From assembly GCA_903911985.1 (NCBI GenBank), contig CAIWFP010000294.1:1-6018 (forward strand): 6,018 bases of DNA. Direction: 5' to 3'. Below the pieces are notes generated by a model. The model saw nothing but the letters and a program-made list of their open reading frames with translations. It had not been told where the DNA came from and did not search any database. The stretch's first letter is position 1. Every line of letters begins with the position of its first letter. Below, in pieces: positions 5,363 through 6,018 of this stretch. Source of the DNA: an uncultured Sphingomonadales bacterium. Lineage in GTDB: Bacteria > Pseudomonadota > Alphaproteobacteria > Sphingomonadales > Sphingomonadaceae. Both the position numbers and the translations under genes were made by a program.

Positions 5363-6018
5363 TCCCGCTTTACCGCCTGCCACAGCGCTTCCTGTTCATT
5401 CAGGTCGAGAGCGGAGAAGACATCGCCCCGCGCCTTCGCTTTGGCTTCCATGGCGCGAAAACGCCGCTCGAATTTGGCATTGGCAGCGCGCAAGGCGTCC
5501 TCTGGCGCAATCCCGTAGGCGCGCACCAAGTTGACCGCCGCGAACAGCAGGTCGCCCGCCTCGTCGACCTGTTCTTCAGCGGTGACGGCCGCCGCCAACT
5601 CGTCCATTTCCTCGACCACCTTGGCGGCGGGCCCGGTCGGATCCGGCCACTCAAACCCCTGCCGCGCGGCGCGCTTCTGCAACTTTTCGGCGCGCATCAA
5701 CGCCGGGAGCGCCAGTGCCACACCGTCCATGGCGCTCTCCGCGCCCTTGGCGGCGCGCTCCGCCTCCTTCAGGCTCTCCCAACGAACCTCGCGCGGGGCG
5801 TCCTCGACCCTACTCGGGTCCGTTGTGAAAATATGGGGGTGGCGTGATGTCAGCTTTTCGGAAATGGCTTGGGCTACATCGGCAAAGGTGAAGTGTCCGC
5901 TCTCTTCGGCAATGCGGGCATGAAACACCACCTGCAGCAGCAGATCGCCCAATTCATCGTGCAAGGATCCCAAATCCGCGCGGGCGATGGCATCCGCGAC
6001 TTCGTAGGCTTCCTCAAT
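5347..6018 (-). CDS. mazG: MazG nucleoside triphosphate pyrophosphohydrolase (5' partial)
   Basis: All-alpha NTP pyrophosphohydrolase that converts NTPs/dNTPs to NMPs and pyrophosphate, cleaning nucleotide pools and, in E. coli, modulating (p)ppGpp. On the minus strand the frame is open from base 6018 to the TAA at 5349-5347, with 223 visible codons. E. coli MazG has 263 residues, so about 40 N-terminal residues lie outside the window. The TTG at 5973 is internal, because the conserved EEAYEVADAI lies before it. Both MazG domains are present. The first has EExxE (visible residues 2-6) and ELGD (22-25), followed by SRHPHIF. The second has EEMDE (136-140) and DEAGD (152-156), followed by KFERRFR. 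The metal-binding acidic residues are intact in both. The gene converges on hflX with 28 bases between stop codons, so it belongs to a separate transcript. Confidence 0.96.
   Translation of the reverse strand: MEEAYEVADAIARADLGSLHDELGDLLLQVVFHARIAEESGHFTFADVAQAISEKLTSRHPHIFTTDPSRVEDAPREVRWESLKEAERAAKGAESAMDGVALALPALMRAEKLQKRAARQGFEWPDPTGPAAKVVEEMDELAAAVTAEEQVDEAGDLLFAAVNLVRAYGIAPEDALRAANAKFERRFRAMEAKAKARGDVFSALDLNEQEALWQAVKRDERSE

Noticed and set aside
5284..5847. Plus-strand open frame (187 codons) opposite mazG
   Set aside because: The minus strand holds a clear two-domain MazG; this frame is its antisense and begins inside the hflX end.

Overview
The window is a compact, GC-rich stretch of chromosome from an alphaproteobacterium, most likely a sphingomonad (Novosphingobium/Sphingobium/Sphingomonas type). 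The order ntrY-ntrX-hfq-hflX with mazG next to it is a known alphaproteobacterial neighbourhood, and a two-domain Hfq points to the Sphingomonadales. The genus is inferred from gene content and protein style, not from a database search.

Layout. Positions 1-1757 (+) hold the 3' three quarters of ntrY, a membrane histidine kinase with its 5' end outside the window. After a 55-base gap, 1813-3201 (+) is ntrX, its response-regulator partner. Positions 3202-3351 are a 150-base leader with a weak candidate promoter, two consecutive stem-loops and an A-rich stretch over the ribosome binding site. Positions 3352-3975 (+) are hfq, 207 codons long because it carries two complete Sm/Hfq domains in tandem. 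hflX (+, ending at 5318) follows directly; its reading frame extends upstream of the first GTG to a CTG that overlaps the hfq stop codon. mazG (-, stop at 5347) converges on hflX across 28 bases and runs off the right edge of the window. No tRNA, rRNA, mobile element, CRISPR array or gene-free gap over 300 bases was seen.

How the genes work together. NtrY and NtrX form a two-component system which in alphaproteobacteria is linked to nitrogen metabolism, redox state and envelope functions. Hfq is the RNA chaperone for small-RNA regulation. HflX is a ribosome-associated GTPase that splits or rescues stalled ribosomes. MazG hydrolyses non-canonical or excess nucleoside triphosphates. Together this is a core regulatory and stress-maintenance block rather than an accessory island.

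Most notable points: (1) the tandem Hfq, whose second domain keeps the proximal-face uridine pocket but loses the basic rim patch and a distal-face lysine, suggesting a trimer of two-domain chains that forms an asymmetric pseudo-hexamer; (2) a structured hfq leader with an (ARN)4 run across the Shine-Dalgarno sequence, which fits Hfq autoregulation; (3) a probable CTG start for hflX overlapping the hfq stop; (4) an NtrX whose AAA+ domain lacks the GAFTGA sigma54-contact loop.
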